Part shown: positions 8,645 to 16,473 of the stretch, piece after piece
Layout of the letters: every line of letters begins with the position of its first letter
Numbering within the stretch: the stretch's first letter is position 1
Source of the DNA: JBELHJ01 sp042091495
GTDB taxonomy: Bacteria > Bacteroidota > Bacteroidia > Flavobacteriales > Flavobacteriaceae
Assembly: GCA_042091495.1 (NCBI GenBank)
Contig: JBELHJ010000029.1
Coordinates: 1-29,077, forward strand
Reading direction: 5' to 3'
DNA: 29,077 nt
The notes under the pieces: generated by a model
Seen by the model: the letters and a program-made list of their open reading frames with translations, nothing else
Databases searched by the model: none
What the model was told of the DNA's origin: nothing
Translations under genes and position numbers: made by a program

Positions 8645-9336
8645 TAAAAATTACAATAACATGGTTTCCTTCCAAAAGTGTAAGTTAAGGTAAAACCAGT
8701 AAAGGTATACCAATCATTACTGTTTGTATTTCCAAATTGATAAGCGATATCTACGTCATCATTATTAGAATTGCTTCCGTCCAGATCATCAGAAAAAGAA
8801 TAACGAATACCTAAGTCAAAAGCCAATATTAATTGTCTGCTGATAGCAGCTTTATATCCAATGGTCATGGGTATTGCAAAATTCCATTGTTTTGCATTCA
8901 ACGATGTAGTATTTGGATTATTTTGAAAGTAAAATTGCTCACTTCTTAAAAAAGAAATTCCTGTATGTAAGTAAGGTGTATGATGAAATCCACTTTCATG
9001 GAGATTAAATTCCCAAAAGGTATATTCCATACCAGCAGAAATCTCAGTGATATCATTACTAAAACTGTATGCTCTATTTATTCTTCTAGGGTCATCAGAA
9101 GTAGCGTCGTCACCAGTTAATTTTCCTTTTATTATGGATAATCTGAAAGAATGTCTTGGGCTTCGATTCCACTTTAAGATACCTCCAAAAACGATTTCTT
9201 TGGGTGCAATGTAGTTAGTAGAACCAACATCACCTATAAAGTTACTCGCCCCAGAATACAAACCAACTTCGTATATTTGAGACAGAACGCATTGCGAAAA
9301 TAAAAGACTTAAAACTAACAGCTTAGTTTGTTTCAT
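8644..9336 (-). CDS. DUF6089 family outer-membrane beta-barrel protein
   Basis: 230 residues. A signal peptide (MKQTKLLVLSLLFSQCVLSQ) is followed by YEVGLYSGASNFIGDVGSTN, the characteristic opening of this Bacteroidota family, and then by alternating amphipathic strands (SFRLSIIKG, ITEISAGMEYTFWEFNL, YLHTGISFL) consistent with a small barrel. It ends TYTFGRKPCYCNF, with two cysteines. The function is unknown; it is the first gene of the uppS-bamA-ompH-ompH operon and directly follows the promoter, so a role in envelope assembly is a reasonable inference. Confidence 0.85.
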   Translation of the reverse strand: MKQTKLLVLSLLFSQCVLSQIYEVGLYSGASNFIGDVGSTNYIAPKEIVFGGILKWNRSPRHSFRLSIIKGKLTGDDATSDDPRRINRAYSFSNDITEISAGMEYTFWEFNLHESGFHHTPYLHTGISFLRSEQFYFQNNPNTTSLNAKQWNFAIPMTIGYKAAISRQLILAFDLGIRYSFSDDLDGSNSNNDDVDIAYQFGNTNSNDWYTFTGFTLTYTFGRKPCYCNF

Positions 9337-9353
9337 ATTAAAATTAAGGTGCG

Positions 9354-9385
9354 CAAATATAATAAATATGTAATGCGTTTAACAA
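9354..9385 (-). promoter_or_regulatory. Bacteroidota-type promoter for the DUF6089-uppS-bamA-ompH operon
   Basis: On the minus strand a TTG (complement of 9383-9385) is followed after 21 bases by TATATTTG (complement of 9354-9361), matching the -33/-7 pattern TTG-N17-23-TAnnTTTG. Transcription would start near 9348, about 12 bases before the first ATG. Confidence 0.65.
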
Positions 9386-9430
9386 TTTGTTTATTGTTAA
9401 TACTTAACTAAATATTGTCGTGTTTATTGC

Positions 9431-10309
9431 TTAATTTCTTTTGTCTTTACCCCATAAAAGTTTTTTTCTTAAAGTGCTTATAAAACTCTTATTATGTAAT
9501 TCAATCATTTTGATTTTGAATGGCGCTTTTTTGATGGTAATTTCAGAGCTGTTTTTGAGTGTAATAATTCTTGAATCTAAAGACATTAAGAATTCAGATT
9601 CTCTTCCATCTACCTTAAGTTTAATCTCCGTATCATCAGATATTATAATAGGTCTAGCGTTAAGATTATGAGGAGCTATAGGGGTTATTGCTAATGTTGG
9701 TGTATTCGATGAAATAACTGGCCCCCCACAGCTTAATGAATATCCAGTAGACCCAGTTGGAGTCGCAATAATAAGTCCGTCAGCCCAGTAAGAGTTTAAA
9801 TATTCACCATTCAGTTTGGTGTTAATATTTATCATTGAAGTAGTGTTTTTTCTACTTACAGCTATTTCATTAAGTGCATAACTGTTATTTTCAATTTTAT
9901 TGTGATTACACGACGTGGTCACTGTAATAACTGTGCGCTCAGAAATTTTAAAATCATTATCTAAAATTTCACTTAAGGCTTCTTTAATTTCATTGGGTTG
10001 AATATTGGCTAAAAAACCAAGTCTCCCAGTGTTAATTCCAACAATTGGAATATTTAAATCTTGAACAAGGGATACAGCTCTAAGTATGGTTCCGTCCCCG
10101 CCGAGACTAATTAACAGGTTAAATGTTTCATCTAGATGTCTAAAGGTGCTTATCTCTTCAAATGAATTACCAGTATTGACAACAGATGCATTTTCAAGAA
10201 ATTTTTTTTCTATGACAAGCGTATGTTTACTTTGAAGATTTTTAAGTAATATATCGAGACTATCAAGCGTTTGTTTGTCGGTAGATTTTGCAAAAAGTGC
10301 AATTTTCAT
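9431..10309 (-). CDS. nadK: NAD kinase
   Basis: 292 residues, phosphorylating NAD to NADP with ATP (or polyphosphate in some relatives). The diagnostic GGDGT motif is at 70-74 (LISLGGDGTILRAV), followed by GINTGRLGFLA, the NE motif in YALNEIAVS, and the glycine-rich ATPTGSTGYSLSCGGP segment. Cytoplasmic. The start at 10309 is only three bases after the stop of the CBS-domain gene, so both are probably one transcript. Its 3' end is separated from the next operon by about 95 bp that carry that operon's promoter. Confidence 0.96.
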   Translation of the reverse strand: MKIALFAKSTDKQTLDSLDILLKNLQSKHTLVIEKKFLENASVVNTGNSFEEISTFRHLDETFNLLISLGGDGTILRAVSLVQDLNIPIVGINTGRLGFLANIQPNEIKEALSEILDNDFKISERTVITVTTSCNHNKIENNSYALNEIAVSRKNTTSMININTKLNGEYLNSYWADGLIIATPTGSTGYSLSCGGPVISSNTPTLAITPIAPHNLNARPIIISDDTEIKLKVDGRESEFLMSLDSRIITLKNSSEITIKKAPFKIKMIELHNKSFISTLRKKLLWGKDKRN

Positions 10310-10312
10310 AAT

Positions 10313-10969
10313 TTAGATATTAAGATACTTATTCAAATAATTTGAACGGTCTTTCAGGCTCTCCAGATAATTATCTTCTTCGTGAGCTGAAATGATATTG
10401 TAGTTGTACCTTCTAAATGTTTGAATAATTTCATTAAATGAGGTATTGTTAATTTTTAATGTTATTTGAACAATATCATTCTCTATAGTTGAAATAAAAG
10501 CACCTAAAAGTTTAGCATCATTAGACTCAACAATTTGACTTATCTCACTGAAAGAATAATCTGATATTCCTTTGGCAACAATTATAATGCCTCCAGGTTC
10601 ACCAACAAAGGGGGTTTCGTTAAATATAGATATGATATCAGTAAGTTCATAGTAGCCAAGATAATTATCTTGGTCATCAAGCACAGGAATAATATTAGAC
10701 GCTTGTCTGCCACAGCTTTCAAGAACTTCAAGCCAGCCTGCTTTTGATTTTGAAAAAAATAATTCAATAGTATAGCTTATATCTTCTAGAGTTAAACTGC
10801 TATCAAAACAATGAATATCTGTTTCTGTAATACATCCTATAAGTTGATTGTCTTTACATACAGGAATATGAGAGTAAGTGAGTTCATTAAATATCTTTTG
10901 TGCTTCTCCAACACGAGATGATAAACTCAGTGGTTTTACATCATTGATTATGTATTCGTGTAAATTCAT
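10313..10969 (-). CDS. CBS-pair domain protein with C-terminal ACT-like region
   Basis: 218 residues. Residues 1-60 form the first CBS motif (RVGEAQKIFNELTYSHIPV, then NQLIGCITETDI) and about 62-118 a second, more divergent one (ASNIIPVLDDQDNYLGYYEL, then TDIISIFN). Residues 125-195 look like an ACT-type regulatory fold (GGIIIVAKGISDYSFSEISQ and an ITLKINN strand). CBS pairs commonly bind adenosine nucleotides. It is three bases upstream of nadK, an association conserved in flavobacteria as far as I recall; that it senses adenylate or NAD(P) levels for NAD kinase is inference. No membrane segment or signal peptide. Confidence 0.85.
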   Translation of the reverse strand: MNLHEYIINDVKPLSLSSRVGEAQKIFNELTYSHIPVCKDNQLIGCITETDIHCFDSSLTLEDISYTIELFFSKSKAGWLEVLESCGRQASNIIPVLDDQDNYLGYYELTDIISIFNETPFVGEPGGIIIVAKGISDYSFSEISQIVESNDAKLLGAFISTIENDIVQITLKINNTSFNEIIQTFRRYNYNIISAHEEDNYLESLKDRSNYLNKYLNI

Positions 10970-11028
10970 TCGAAATTATTGAATTGCAAATTAATCAAAA
11001 TATATACAATATGATACTCTCAGTTTTT

Positions 11029-11036
11029 TATTTTTG
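11029..11036 (+). promoter_or_regulatory. Possible -7 box for pdxJ
   Basis: TATTTTTG fits TAnnTTTG and lies 12 bases before the first pdxJ ATG, but no TTTG or TTG is found 17-23 bases upstream, so this is only a half-supported promoter. Confidence 0.35.
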
Positions 11037-11048
11037 CGATGAAAATCA

Positions 11049-11768
11049 ATGAAAATGACAAAGTTAAGTGTAAACATAAATAAGATAGCTACTCTAAGAA
11101 ATGCAAGGGGGGGGGATTATCCTAATGTTATTCAATTTGCTATTGATGCTGAGCAATATGGCGCCGAAGGAATTACGGTTCATCCAAGGCCTGATGAGCG
11201 ACATATAAAATATGACGATACTAGAGCACTTAAAGAGGTAGTTTCTACCGAGTTTAATATTGAAGGTAATCCTATTCCCAAATTTATAGACTTAGTTCTA
11301 GAGGTTAAACCACATCAGGTCACCTTAGTGCCAGATGCCGAAAACGCCATAACATCTAATGCTGGTTGGGATACCATTAAAAACAAGTCATTTCTTTCAG
11401 AAGTTATTAACGAGTTTAAAGCGAATGGCATTAGAACTTCAATTTTTGTTGACCCAGTTCTAAATCAAATAGAAGGGGCTAAGTTAACAGGAACAGATCG
11501 CATAGAGCTTTATACGGAATCTTATGCAAGTTTATATAAAACTAATAGAGTTAATGCTATTTCTTCATTCACGGCTTCTGCTAAGTTAGCTAATGAGCTT
11601 GATTTAGGTATTAATGCGGGACATGATTTATCACTTGAAAATATTGCTTTTTTTAAAGCGAATGTACCAGGATTAAAAGAAGTTTCTATAGGTCATGCCT
11701 TGATAACTGAAAGTATTTACATGGGAGTAGAGCATGTCATTAAGCAATATTTAGAAAAATTGCGTTAA
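11049..11768 (+). CDS. pdxJ: Pyridoxine 5'-phosphate synthase
   Basis: 239 residues (237 if the second ATG at 11055 is used, which matches the common start MTKLSVNINK). PdxJ condenses deoxyxylulose 5-phosphate with 1-amino-acetone 3-phosphate in the DXP-dependent vitamin B6 route. The TIM-barrel signatures are visible: NKIATLRNARGGDYP at the N-terminus, ITVHPRPDERHI, VTLVPD, INAGHDL and VSIGHALITESIY. Cytoplasmic. The Arg-Gly-Gly of NARGG is written as a run of nine G at 11107-11115, striking in such AT-rich DNA. The stop overlaps the next start (TAATG), indicating coupling. Confidence 0.96.
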   Translation: MKMTKLSVNINKIATLRNARGGDYPNVIQFAIDAEQYGAEGITVHPRPDERHIKYDDTRALKEVVSTEFNIEGNPIPKFIDLVLEVKPHQVTLVPDAENAITSNAGWDTIKNKSFLSEVINEFKANGIRTSIFVDPVLNQIEGAKLTGTDRIELYTESYASLYKTNRVNAISSFTASAKLANELDLGINAGHDLSLENIAFFKANVPGLKEVSIGHALITESIYMGVEHVIKQYLEKLR

Positions 11769-12532
11769 TGATTTTACATTCAAACGTTATTGGTGAGGGA
11801 AAACCTTTTATAATTCTCCATGGGTTTTTAGGAATGAGTGATAATTGGAAATCATTTGGGTTAAAAATGAGCCAAAATGGTTATCAAATGCATCTTGTAG
11901 ACCAGAGAAATCATGGTAGAAGTTTTCACGATTTACAATTCAACTATGAGGTTATGGTCAACGATTTATTGGCTTATTGTAATGCAAAGGGATTAAATAA
12001 AATAATTCTTTTAGGTCATTCCATGGGAGGGAAAGCAGCCATGTTATTCGCATGTAAATTTCCTGAATTAGTAAGTAAACTTATAGTGGCTGATATTTCG
12101 CCAAGATTTTATCCCATTCACCATGACCAGATTTTAAATGGTTTAAGCGCTCTTGATTTTTTAGAAATTAAATCCAGATCTCAAGCTGATGAAGTTTTAA
12201 GTTCTTTCATTTCTGAGGTTGGGGTAAGGCAATTTTTACTTAAAAATTTGTATTGGATTTCTCCGGGTCAGTTAGCATTGAGAATCAATTTAGAAGTATT
12301 AAAAAATGAAGTTTCTGAGGTGGGTGAAGCTCTTGATCAAAGTGCACATTCTAAAGTTTTAGCACTATTTTTAAAAGGGGATCCTTCTGAGTATGTTACT
12401 ACTTCAGATTTCGAAATTATTAAGGGACATTTTCCAAATTCAAAGATTGAAACTGTAACTAATGCAGGTCATTGGTTGCATGCTGAAAATCCTGATATGT
12501 TTTATGAGAAAGTATTAAAATTTATTTACTAG
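11768..12532 (+). CDS. Alpha/beta-fold hydrolase (YbfF-like esterase)
   Basis: 254 residues. The fold signatures are the oxyanion HGF at 18-20 (IILHGFLGMSDNW), the nucleophile elbow GHSMGG with Ser85, and the C-terminal NAGHWLHAE with the likely catalytic His235. The VDQRNHGRS segment is typical of the YbfF/ABHD11 esterase group. No signal peptide, so cytoplasmic. The substrate is not known. It is translationally coupled to pdxJ (one-base overlap) and followed by the holin-like protein three bases later, an order I recall from other flavobacteria. Confidence 0.9.
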   Translation: MILHSNVIGEGKPFIILHGFLGMSDNWKSFGLKMSQNGYQMHLVDQRNHGRSFHDLQFNYEVMVNDLLAYCNAKGLNKIILLGHSMGGKAAMLFACKFPELVSKLIVADISPRFYPIHHDQILNGLSALDFLEIKSRSQADEVLSSFISEVGVRQFLLKNLYWISPGQLALRINLEVLKNEVSEVGEALDQSAHSKVLALFLKGDPSEYVTTSDFEIIKGHFPNSKIETVTNAGHWLHAENPDMFYEKVLKFIY

Positions 12533-12535
12533 TTA

Positions 12536-12877
12536 ATGAAGTTTATTTACAAAATTATTTTATCAGCAATAACTGCATTAGTATTGGCTAATTTTTTACC
12601 AGGTATTAAAGTTTATTCCTTTGAATCGGCTCTGGTACTAGCAATAGTATTAGGATTTTTAAATACATTTCTAAAGCCTATACTCATATTATTGACACTT
12701 CCTATAACAGTTTTAAGTTTGGGGCTTTTTCTATTAATTTTAAATGCAATAATTGTTTTTACAACGTCCTATTTTGTTAGTGGTTTTATCGTCTCTAGTT
12801 GGCTTGGAGCAATTTTATTTGGGGTGTTAATGACTTTAGCAGATTCACTTATTCGAGGTCTTGTTGATGATGATTAA
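12536..12877 (+). CDS. Four-helix membrane protein, phage holin family IV type
   Basis: 113 residues, almost wholly hydrophobic, with four predicted membrane spans (about 6-22, 30-47, 52-80 and 86-105) and a short acidic tail (LVDDD). It resembles the PF04020 group (mycobacterial four-TMS holin superfamily), which is widespread in bacterial chromosomes as a single-copy inner-membrane protein of unknown role. No phage genes are near, so a holin function should not be assumed. It is the last gene of the pdxJ-hydrolase unit, three bases after the hydrolase stop. Confidence 0.85.
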   Translation: MKFIYKIILSAITALVLANFLPGIKVYSFESALVLAIVLGFLNTFLKPILILLTLPITVLSLGLFLLILNAIIVFTTSYFVSGFIVSSWLGAILFGVLMTLADSLIRGLVDDD

Positions 12878-12907
12878 AAAGTGGTTGTAATTCAGGATAT
12901 TAAAAAA

Positions 12908-12938
12908 TTTGATGGGTTGTAAAAAATATGTATTTTTG
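12908..12938 (+). promoter_or_regulatory. Bacteroidota-type promoter for trigger factor
   Basis: TTTG at 12908-12911, a 19-base spacer and TATTTTTG at 12931-12938 match the -33/-7 consensus of Bacteroidota sigma-ABfr promoters exactly. The start of transcription would be near 12944, about 19 bases before the tig ATG. Confidence 0.75.
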
Positions 12939-12962
12939 CAGCCCAATTTTTATTTGAGACTA

Positions 12963-14285
12963 ATGAATATTACAAGAAAAGACATTGATGCTTTAAATGC
13001 AGTAGTTACTGTAAACATTGAAAAAGATGATTACTCTGCCAAGGTAGAAAAAATCCTTTCAGATTATCGTAAAACTGCAAACATACCAGGTTTTAGGAAA
13101 GGTCATATACCAATGGGTATGATCAAGAAACAGTATGGAAAAGCCGTTTTAATAGATGAGGTAAATAAATTGCTTCAGGAGGCATTAAGTAAGTATATCA
13201 ATGACGAAAAATTAGATGTTTTGGGTAATCCATTACCTAAGCCTCAAGATGATTTAAATTGGGATGCTGATAATTTTGTTTTCGAATTTGAATTAGGGAT
13301 GGCTCCTCAGTTCGATGTAAAGCTAAAAGGAAGAAAAGCAATTACAAAATACAATATCATTGCGAATGATAAGATGATAAACAACCAAGTTGACAACATT
13401 CGTAAACAGTATGGTAAGTTAGTTTCTAAAGACGTAGTTGAGGCTGGTGATGAAATTACAGGAACTTTCCTTAACGAAGAAGAAGAAATTAATGCCAATT
13501 CAACATTTTCTTTAGATGTTATCAAAGGCAAAGCTAATGAGAAGAAATTTTTAGGGGCTAAGACGGGAGATACTTTCACTTTAAAAACAAAATCCTTATT
13601 CAAGGAGTCCAATGATTTAATGTCTTATTTAAAAGTATCAAAAGAAAAAGCTGAAGGACTTGAAGTAGAGGTAAGTTTTGCAATTTCTGAAATAAATAAA
13701 AGAGAACTTGCTGACTTAGATCAAGACCTTTTTGACAAGTTATTTGGTGAGGGTAAAATAGCATCTGTAACTGAGCTTAAAGAGCGTATTAAAACAGATT
13801 CAGAAAAGCAGTTTTTACAACAGGCAGACCAAAAACTTTTAAATGACGTTACTGAGTATCTTGTTGAAACTACTAAGTTTGATTTACCTAGTGAATTTCT
13901 TCAAAAATGGATGCAAACCTCAGGTGAAACAGAAATCACCTTAGAGCAAGCTAAAGAAGAATACGAAAAGTCAGAAAAAAGTATTAGATATCAGTTGATT
14001 GAGGGTAAATTAATTCAGGAGAATGATTTGCAAATTCAATTCGATGACCTTAAAGCTTTTGCAAACGATATGATTAAAGCGCAAATGGCTCAATTTGGAC
14101 AATTAAATCCATCTGAAAAGGAATTGGATGATATTGCAGCAAGAATTTTATCTAATAAAGATGAAGTTAAGCGTTTATCAGACCAGTTAATGAGTCAGAA
14201 ACTTCTTGAGTTATTTAAGACGGAAGCAAACTTAAAAGATAAAGAAATTTCTTACGATGATTTCGTAAAAGAAGTTTACGGATAG
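12963..14285 (+). CDS. tig: Trigger factor
   Basis: 440 residues from the ATG at 12963 (MNITRKDIDALNAVVTVNIE), which matches the family N-terminus; in-frame codons back to 12909 fall inside the promoter. Trigger factor is the ribosome-bound chaperone that meets nascent chains. The ribosome-binding signature GFRKGHIP is present in the N-terminal domain (about residues 40-47), followed by a PPIase-like middle domain (about 150-250) and a long helical C-terminal chaperone domain. Cytoplasmic. It is followed by a terminator and then clpP-clpX, the usual quality-control cluster. Confidence 0.95.
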   Translation: MNITRKDIDALNAVVTVNIEKDDYSAKVEKILSDYRKTANIPGFRKGHIPMGMIKKQYGKAVLIDEVNKLLQEALSKYINDEKLDVLGNPLPKPQDDLNWDADNFVFEFELGMAPQFDVKLKGRKAITKYNIIANDKMINNQVDNIRKQYGKLVSKDVVEAGDEITGTFLNEEEEINANSTFSLDVIKGKANEKKFLGAKTGDTFTLKTKSLFKESNDLMSYLKVSKEKAEGLEVEVSFAISEINKRELADLDQDLFDKLFGEGKIASVTELKERIKTDSEKQFLQQADQKLLNDVTEYLVETTKFDLPSEFLQKWMQTSGETEITLEQAKEEYEKSEKSIRYQLIEGKLIQENDLQIQFDDLKAFANDMIKAQMAQFGQLNPSEKELDDIAARILSNKDEVKRLSDQLMSQKLLELFKTEANLKDKEISYDDFVKEVYG

Positions 14286-14309
14286 TTGTTCGGAATAATG
14301 TTTATATTT

Positions 14310-14341
14310 AAAGCGTAAAACAAAAGGTTTTACGCTTTTTT
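14310..14341 (+). terminator. Intrinsic terminator between tig and clpP
   Basis: A twelve-base-pair stem (AAAGCGTAAAAC at 14310-14321 paired with GTTTTACGCTTT at 14327-14338) with a five-base loop is followed by U residues. It lies 25 bases after the tig stop and 28 before the clpP start. No good promoter is visible between it and clpP, so it may only partly stop transcription. Confidence 0.8.
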
Positions 14342-14368
14342 ATTAAAAAAATAACTTATTTAACTCAT

Positions 14369-15043
14369 ATGGATTTCGCAAAAGAATTTGAAAAATTTGC
14401 TACTAAAGATCAAGGAATCAATAGCATGTACTACAATAAAATCATAAGTAGTATGTACCCTAAAAATCTAACACCAAATATCATAGAAGAACGTCAAATG
14501 AATATTGCTATTTTTGATGTTTTTTCAAGATTAATGATGGATAGAATTATTTTTTTAGGCACAGCTATCAACGATCAAGTGGCTAATATAATTCAAGCTC
14601 AATTACTTTTTTTGGAAAGTACAGATGCGAGTAAGGATATTCAAATTTACATTAACTCACCTGGAGGTAGCGTTTATGCTGGATTAGGAATATATGATAC
14701 CATGCAATTTATTAAGCCGGATGTAGCAACTATATGTACTGGAATGGCTGCTTCAATGGGGGCGGTACTTCTTTGTGCAGGAGAAAAAGGTAAGCGCAGC
14801 GGTTTAACTCACTCAAGAGTCATGATTCATCAACCTTTAGGTGGTGCTCAAGGTCAGGCAAGTGATATTGAAATTACAGCGCGTGAAATTTTAATTTTAA
14901 AAGAAGAGTTATATCAAATAATCAGTAAACACTCAGGACAAACTTATGATAAGGTTTATGCAGATAGTGATAGAGATTATTGGATGAAAGCAGATAAAGC
15001 TCTTGAATATGGAATGATAGACGAAATTTTGTCTAGAAAATAA
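14369..15043 (+). CDS. clpP: ATP-dependent Clp protease proteolytic subunit
   Basis: 224 residues. The serine-protease triad is intact: Ser129 in GMAASMGA, His154 in MIHQPLGG and Asp203 in SDRDYW, with the same spacing (25 and 49) as in E. coli ClpP. The N-terminal 35 residues probably contain a propeptide removed on assembly. ClpP forms a double-heptamer chamber fed by ClpX, whose gene begins 8 bases downstream. Cytoplasmic. It is separated from tig by a terminator, with no clear promoter of its own. Confidence 0.97.
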   Translation: MDFAKEFEKFATKDQGINSMYYNKIISSMYPKNLTPNIIEERQMNIAIFDVFSRLMMDRIIFLGTAINDQVANIIQAQLLFLESTDASKDIQIYINSPGGSVYAGLGIYDTMQFIKPDVATICTGMAASMGAVLLCAGEKGKRSGLTHSRVMIHQPLGGAQGQASDIEITAREILILKEELYQIISKHSGQTYDKVYADSDRDYWMKADKALEYGMIDEILSRK

Positions 15044-15051
15044 AAAAATTA

Positions 15052-16284
15052 ATGTCGAAAGAAGAATTAGAATGCTCCTTTTGTGGTAGGAAAAAACCAG
15101 AGACAAGTATATTAATAGCTGGTTTAGATGCTCATATCTGTGATCGTTGTATAGAACAGGCTCACGGGATTGTATTAGAAGAGTCTAAGCAAAATACTAG
15201 CGCAGATTTGTCATCAGATTTAATGTTAAAAAAGCCAAAACAAATTAAACAGTTTTTGGATGATTATGTTATTGGTCAAGATGATACTAAGCGTGTTATG
15301 TCTGTAGCTGTTTACAACCATTACAAGCGCTTACTTCAACCATCTTCCGAAAATAGTGTTGAGATACAAAAAAGTAATATGATAATGGTAGGGCAAACCG
15401 GAACTGGTAAAACCCTAATTGCTAAATCTATTGCAAAAATGTTAAATGTTCCATTGGCAATTGTTGATGCAACTGTGTTAACAGAGGCTGGTTATGTTGG
15501 TGAAGATGTAGAAAGTATTTTAACACGTTTACTCCAAGCGGCCGACTACAATTTAGAAAAAGCAGAACGTGGTATCGTATTTATAGACGAAATTGATAAA
15601 ATTGCTAGGAAAAGTGATAACCCTTCAATAACTAGAGATGTTTCTGGTGAAGGCGTGCAACAGGCGCTATTAAAACTCTTGGAAGGGACTACTGTTAATG
15701 TTCCACCAAAAGGAGGGAGAAAGCACCCTGATCAAAAATTTATTGAGGTAAATACTGAGAATATTTTATTCATAGCTGGAGGGGCTTTTGATGGTATTGA
15801 GCGTGTAATTTCAAAGCGTTTAAACATGCAAGCAGTTGGTTATAGTGCCTCTATATCTGATGATATTATAGATCATGATAATTTACTACAATATGTAACT
15901 CCCAAAGACTTAAAGGATTTTGGTTTAATTCCAGAGATTATAGGTCGTCTTCCTGTGCTTACTTATATGAATCCACTTGATTCCAAAGCATTACGTTCTA
16001 TTTTAACTGAACCAAAAAATGCTATAGTTAAACAATATGAAAAATTATTTGAAATGGATGACATTGAATTGCAATTCACTGATGGTGCTTTAGAATTTGT
16101 TGTTGAAAAAGCCTTAGAATACAAATTAGGAGCCAGAGGTTTACGGTCTTTGTGTGAAGCTATATTAACAGAACCTATGTTTGAGCTGCCAGGAACTGAC
16201 ACCAAAGTCTTTAAAGTTGATAAATCATATGCAATGTCAAGACTCAATAAAGTTGCAGTTAAGAAACTCAAGGCAGTATCTTAA
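15052..16284 (+). CDS. clpX: ATP-dependent Clp protease ATP-binding subunit ClpX
   Basis: 410 residues, the AAA+ unfoldase that feeds ClpP. The N-terminal C4 zinc-binding domain has Cys8, Cys11, Cys30 and Cys33. The Walker A motif is GQTGTGKT at 114-121, Walker B is VFIDE at 176-180, and the pore loop GYVG is at 147-150. The RKH loop (GGRKHPDQ) and the arginine-rich sensor region near ARGLRS are present. Length and order of domains are standard. It ends 26 bases before a strong terminator. Confidence 0.97.
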   Translation: MSKEELECSFCGRKKPETSILIAGLDAHICDRCIEQAHGIVLEESKQNTSADLSSDLMLKKPKQIKQFLDDYVIGQDDTKRVMSVAVYNHYKRLLQPSSENSVEIQKSNMIMVGQTGTGKTLIAKSIAKMLNVPLAIVDATVLTEAGYVGEDVESILTRLLQAADYNLEKAERGIVFIDEIDKIARKSDNPSITRDVSGEGVQQALLKLLEGTTVNVPPKGGRKHPDQKFIEVNTENILFIAGGAFDGIERVISKRLNMQAVGYSASISDDIIDHDNLLQYVTPKDLKDFGLIPEIIGRLPVLTYMNPLDSKALRSILTEPKNAIVKQYEKLFEMDDIELQFTDGALEFVVEKALEYKLGARGLRSLCEAILTEPMFELPGTDTKVFKVDKSYAMSRLNKVAVKKLKAVS

Positions 16285-16310
16285 ATTAAGATTTTATAAA
16301 TTATTCAATA

Positions 16311-16336
16311 AAAACCCTCTTTTAAAGAGGGTTTTT
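16311..16336 (+). terminator. Intrinsic terminator of clpPX
   Basis: AAAACCCTCT (16311-16320) pairs with AGAGGGTTTT (16326-16335) around a five-base loop and runs into six T. The A-rich upstream arm would also allow weak function in reverse, but no minus-strand gene lies there. Confidence 0.9.
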
Positions 16337-16473
16337 TCATTATTTATTAAAAATGTTGTACTAATTACAATTCGATATCAATATTATCTAATTTTGTTTT
16401 ATAAAATGTTCAATTTGTATCCACTACATATTTAATCTTTAGTGATATTTACAACGCAACTAATAATTAAGGT

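Noticed and set aside
11039..11084. Short ATG reading frame (14 codons) just before and overlapping the pdxJ start
   Set aside because: Too short to support as a gene and better explained by chance in an A-rich leader; an upstream-peptide role has no evidence.
12536..12877. Holin-like protein as evidence of a prophage
   Set aside because: No endolysin, capsid, integrase or other phage gene is nearby, and the protein belongs to a family common in bacterial chromosomes.
16389..16396. TAATTTTG as promoter of the DUF1800 gene
   Set aside because: The -7 match is good but no TTG occurs at the right distance upstream, so it was not listed as a feature.
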